From NCBI GenBank assembly GCA_015847255.1, contig JADLZK010004668.1:124001-188000 (forward strand): a stretch of 64,000 bases of DNA. Reading direction: 5' to 3'. The stretch is from Hyparrhenia diplandra. Taxonomy: Eukaryota; Streptophyta; Magnoliopsida; Poales; Poaceae. Of the stretch, positions 60,287 to 64,000 are shown piece after piece. The notes under the pieces are model-generated. The model did no database searches. It was not told where the DNA came from and worked only from the letters and a program-made list of their open reading frames with translations. Both the position numbers and the translations under genes were made by a program. Within the stretch, counting starts at the first letter, position 1. The number at the start of each line of letters is the position of its first letter.

Positions 60287-60957
60287 CTACTCAAAAAAAA
60301 AAAGAAAAGAAAGAAGGCGATGTGTTGGAGTCCATTGAAAGAAGCACCCTTTTTTTAGCAAGTCGTGTAATGGCCGTGCAATGACTGCAAAGTTTTGGAC
60401 AAACTTCAGGTAATATCCTGCCAACCCGAGGAAGCTGCGCAACTCCTTAACATCCTGGCCGGAGTAGGCCACTTTTTGCACTGAGTCAATCTTGATGGAT
60501 CGGTGCCCACACCTTTGGTAGAGATGGTGTGGCCAAGGTAAGAAATGGACTCTCGCGGCGAATTTGCATTTCTTGAGCTTAACAAGCCAGTGATCTTTAC
60601 TCAACAGGTCAAACACCAATTGCAGATGCTTTAAGTGTTCCTCAAAAGAAGCACTATAGATGAGTATGGCATCGAAAAAGACTATGGCACACTTGCGGAG
60701 CAGGGGTTTCAGAGTACAGTTCATGGCACCCTAGAAGGTGTTAGGAGCTCCAGTTAAGCCAAAGGACATCACCGTGTACTCAAACTACCCCCAATGCGTT
60801 TGGAAAGCAGTTTTATGTTCCTCCCCGGTGCTTTCGACCGATTGAAGCATGCACGAAGGTCCAAAGAGGAAAACCATCTAGCTCCTGATAGTTCATCCAA
60901 TAGCTCATCAATGACTGGGATTGAGAACTTGCTTTTGATTGTCAGAGCTTTCAACAT
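60287..60957 (-). pseudogene. Reverse transcriptase remnant
   Basis: Pieces in more than one frame include FSIPVIDELLDELSGARWFS, SLDLRACF, VFFDAILIYSASFEEHLKHL and ELRSFLGLAGYYLKFVQNFA. The second Asp of the F-x-DD box is Ala. Internal frame changes confirm loss of function. Confidence 0.8.
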
Positions 60958-61804
60958 CCGTTAATCGACGCACATACGCCATGTCATGTCCTTTTTCCTG
61001 ACAAGAAGAACCGGAGAGGAGAATGGGCTGGAACTAAGCCTGATAAAACCAGCTTGCAAGAGCTCAGAGACTTGCTTCTCGATCTCTGTCTTGAGAGCTG
61101 GTGAGTAACGGTATTGCCGCACCACTACTGGCTAGGCCCCGGGAACAAGAGGAATATTGTGATCACAGTCTCGGTGTGGAGGCAATGTAGACGGCTCAGC
61201 AAAGAGATCTTGATCTTTGGTCCAAAAGTGACCGAGCTCGCAGGGAGGCGTGGGCTGCAATATTTGCTTTCGGAATTATCGAAGATATCCGAAATATGTG
61301 AGTAACACCGGGTTCTTGGGAAGAAGAGTGGTCTCCTCGAAGGATTACTATTGCAAGTGCCGGAGGAAATAGCCATCCATTTGTGAGCCCAATGTATCTT
61401 CATAGGAGAGAAAGCGACTAACAGTCCATGCCGAGGATGATGTCATAAGAACCTAGAGGTAGAACCTTCAATGGTGAGTGGAATATGTATCCATTGGTCG
61501 ACCACTCAAGAGAAGGAAAGAATGAGTCACAGCGATCAGCATCGCCATCCGCTAAACGAGGCGATCGCTGGTTGGGGCAAACTTTCCATACCGGCAACTT
61601 TTTCGCTAAAGTTGTGCCGATGAAGGAATCGAGCTGCCCGAATCGACTAGAATCTTATTTGGAAGTTCCCCAATGGTACCGAAAAACGAGAATAGTGCTA
61701 GCGGATGTACCGTCCGAGGCAAAGATTGGATAAAATAGCACAAACGGGGTTCCGGTGTTGCGGTTTGTTCGAGTTGTCTTGTTGCTCAATATAGGTCTCA
61801 CACT

Positions 61805-61961
61805 TTTTTTTTTTTTTTGACCAAAGTCGACAAGGGAAACCCCGGCCTATTTTTTAATCTTTTTAATAATGCGAACCTGTTTTAATTCGCTCTCACGGGA
61901 GTCGAACCCAGTGTTTGGGTGCTACTCAGTGCTCTAACCACTAGGCTAGAGACCATTTCAC
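61805..61961 (-). mobile_element. tRNA-derived SINE inserted in the Ty3/gypsy element
   Basis: On the minus strand a tRNA-like head carries box A (TAGCCTAGTGGTTAGAG) and box B (GGTTCGACTCC). A short unrelated body and a poly(A) tail (plus-strand T run, 61805-61819) follow. A perfect 15-bp target duplication, TATAGGTCTCACACT, flanks it (61790-61804 and 61962-61976). It interrupts the gag-pol region and belongs with the tRNA-derived SINEs of grasses. Confidence 0.88.
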
Positions 61962-62161
61962 TATAGGTCTCACACTCCTCATCCTGCAAACTTGGCTCAC
62001 AGATATTCCACACTTCCTTCATGACATGTAGCTGAACCTGAGGAGAACAACGATGTCCAGGGCCCCATTTCTCTCCACACCGCATACACAATCCCTACGC
62101 CTTCCTGTATGCCCGCAAGGTTGAGAGCTTGTCGTCCACCGACCGACCCACGAGAGGCCGG

Positions 62162-62758
62162 TCATCGCGGCTTGCGTTCCTCAGGGCTTGGCAACTTAGC
62201 TTGAGGAATCTGGGACTGAAAACCAGTTCTGAATGGCACCGAATGAGGAGTAAAGTCCATCCATATGAACTCCTTAGGCTTGACCAGCCGGTGCGCCTCC
62301 TCCTGCAACAATGCGATCGAGCAGGCAGTATCGGGGTCGGGTGGACGTTGAGTCATAACAGCAGCACGGTAAGGATCAGAGAGGCCATCCACAAACTTGG
62401 TGGTGAGGGTACGTTGGTCAGGCTTAGGATGATATACAGAGAGTTTTTCAGCCAGGGCAACATAGCGGTCCACATAGTCTTGGACAATGGATGTTTGGTG
62501 GATGTGTAAGTGCTGGCGAAGAAGGGATTCATGTTCATCACGATTGAAGCATTCTAGAATCATGGAGGTGAATGAATCCCAAGGAACGTTGGCCATTTGT
62601 GGCTCAACCGATTGAAGCCAGCGAGCCGCTGCCTCGGTGAAGTGGTGAGTAGAGATTTGTAACCAAATAGAGGGATGCACAGCATACATTTTGAAGTAAG
62701 ATCGAAAGCACGGGTAATCAGAGCTGTGGATTGGAGCCATCGAATGTTGGGAAGGCAA
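62162..62758 (-). pseudogene. Gag remnant
   Basis: The longest open piece of the element. It contains FTEAAARWLQSVEP, LRQHLHIHQTSIVQDYVDRY and LTTKFVDGLSDPYRAAVM, as in plant Ty3/gypsy Gag. A CCHC knuckle follows about 70 bases downstream in another frame. Confidence 0.75.
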
Positions 62759-63678
62759 TTTTTGGAAGTTGTCCGAGATGGTGGTTGGTGTGGTGGTTAG
62801 GGAATGGTGAATTGTGGTGGAAGAATTGCTGGCTATCGAAATGGCCTGGGGGGCGTTGTAGTGGTGATTTGGGAATTGGGAGAAATTGGTATGGATCGGG
62901 TGGGAGTGGTGGTAGGGTGGATATGATTGGGGTGGGGATTATGGTTGAATTGGGTTGGAGGTGGATAGGGGAAATTGTAGGATGGATTCTTTGGGATCAT
63001 GTGGAGGTGAATTGTGATGAACTACGGGGGCCAAATTGGGGGCGTGGGGCTGGTGGGGAAGGAGGGGATTGAACGTATCGTGTGGAAATGGGTGGGCTAC
63101 GGCCGCTCGCGCCCAGCCCGCCGCAGCGCCGTCGGGCCTATCGGTCGTTTGTCCAGCCTGGATGGGAGCGTGGCGACCGTGCCCGAGAACGCCGCCGTTC
63201 GATGTAGTCCGGCGCGAACTCCCAAGAAGATGGAGGTAGATCCCTTCGGGCGCAGAGGTCGGTGAGGAACGTGTCGACCGACCGCGCGCGGCACTGTGAG
63301 GTTGCCGACGCCCGACTCGGGCCGAGACGCGGTCATCCCTCTCGTTGGAGATCTCGGACAGCCTGACGAGCTCGACATCAGTCATGAGATCTAGCATGCG
63401 GCCGTCGAGGAGATTCCCCCGCTTGTCGGCGATGATCGCCGCCGAAGGCCGGGTTGGCGGCGTTCTACTCGGCGCCGTCTCGACGACGTCCATGCGCCTC
63501 TCGAATTCCCCCGCCCGCCAAGCGGGTGTTGAGGTCGCCGATCTTCTTCATCATCCTTTCGGACGTCTTGGCGGTATTGGGCTCCATAGCTCCCGAGCCG
63601 GTGGCGGGTGTAGTGGGAGTGGCTCGACGGATCTGGGTCTAGTGCGTCGGCCGTGGATGGACGGAGCTGATACCAGGT

Positions 63679-63988
63679 TGTCAGCGCCCCTGTGCCGGCG
63701 TTGACCGGAGTTGGGAACGAAAGGGGAAAAACTAGATACGCTAGGAAAAACTAGATACGCTACCTACATTAGTCCGAATATTACTTGTAATGTAAGAAAT
63801 GAATCTGATTCGTAATTGGTTAACTTTCTATTCTCCCTACCCTCATATATGCTACTCACTCCCTAGGTGGGCTGCACAAGCTTGACAAGCCCAATCCGCC
63901 CGCACACACGTACACTCTTGGCCCGCTTCTGGTGTGCTCTTCTTCGGAGACTCGCCGCTGACATTGCCATGGTGAGGGGGCACCGACA
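63679..63988 (-). repeat. 5' LTR of the Ty3/gypsy element
   Basis: 310 bp. It is longer than the other LTR partly because 'ggaaaaactagatacgcta' is tandemly duplicated (63725-63762); the partner has a single copy. This change postdates insertion, since both LTRs are copied from one template. Confidence 0.85.
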
Positions 63989-64000
63989 CTCTCCCATTCA

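Larger units (their letters stand above)
58073..63988 (-). mobile_element. Ty3/gypsy LTR retrotransposon with chromodomain, defective
   Basis: The LTRs are 58073-58362 and 63679-63988, both bounded by TGTC...GACA. CTCT flanks both sides (58069-58072, 63989-63992). The initiator-Met-type primer site TGGTATCAGC (complement of 63666-63675) adjoins the 5' LTR, and a purine tract (complement of about 58363-58378) adjoins the 3' LTR. On the minus strand are gag (62758-62162), a CCHC knuckle (near 62080), reverse transcriptase (60957-60300), RNase H (60134-59877), integrase (59543-59271) and a chromodomain (about 58535-58400). Many frameshifts and stops, an altered RT active-site Asp (VFFDAILIYS) and a SINE insertion show it cannot be autonomous. 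Confidence 0.88.

Noticed and set aside
61880..61961. A tRNA gene with A and B boxes
   Set aside because: The cloverleaf is not kept, a poly(A) tail follows and a 15-bp target duplication surrounds it, so it is a SINE head.
1..64000. A metabolic gene cluster around the cyclase
   Set aside because: No P450, acyltransferase, glycosyltransferase or other triterpene-tailoring gene was found in the window.

Overview
This is nuclear DNA of a flowering plant, almost certainly a grass (Poaceae). The signs are intron-rich genes with GC-rich first exons, Stowaway- and Tourist-type MITEs, Pack-MULEs, a Helitron with a grass-type 3' end, a chromodomain-bearing Ty3/gypsy element and a tRNA-derived SINE. 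I cannot name the species from sequence alone. No rRNA, CRISPR array or bacterial operon is present.

Layout. 0-3.8 kb: the second exon of a plant defensin, its duplicated 3' flank and three MITEs. 3.9-6.5 kb (+): a mitochondrial pyruvate carrier (MPC2-type) gene. 8.9-16.7 kb (+): an 18-exon oxidosqualene cyclase (triterpene/sterol synthase), about 762 residues when all exons are read. 16.95-26.13 kb: a Pack-MULE with a 9-bp target duplication, carrying a GH31 alpha-glucosidase fragment and split by a nested, roughly 7.7-kb inverted-repeat element. The nested element holds a 25-bp minisatellite, a plant-mobile-domain-like gene fragment and a striking dispersed TTACTGA motif. 26.9-51 kb: a locally amplified segment in at least four partial copies. 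It contains LINE relics and three same-strand copies of an ERI2-like 3'-5' exonuclease with a C-terminal zf-GRF finger, plus a fourth 5' relic. It is further cut by an LTR element with a perfect 5-bp target duplication, a Helitron and a small MITE, and the other copies preserve the empty sites. 54.2-56.9 kb (+): a secreted, GPI-anchored GH17 beta-1,3-glucanase with an X8 domain. 57.1-57.7 kb: a LINE relic. 58.07-63.99 kb (-): a complete but decayed Ty3/gypsy chromodomain element with a SINE inserted in its gag-pol region.

The host genes are functionally unrelated (mitochondrial import, triterpene synthesis, small-RNA/histone-RNA type exonuclease, callose turnover), so the window is ordinary genic islands in transposon sequence. 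Its most unusual property is that every multi-exon or multi-copy gene is interrupted by single-base indels, mostly in short homopolymers, while the flanking codons stay well conserved. That pattern suits uncorrected consensus errors at least as well as real pseudogenes, and it should be settled before any gene is called dead.

I did not find a convincing new biological system. The best candidates for novelty are the directional TTACTGA motif field in the nested element and the local amplification of the exonuclease-zf-GRF gene.
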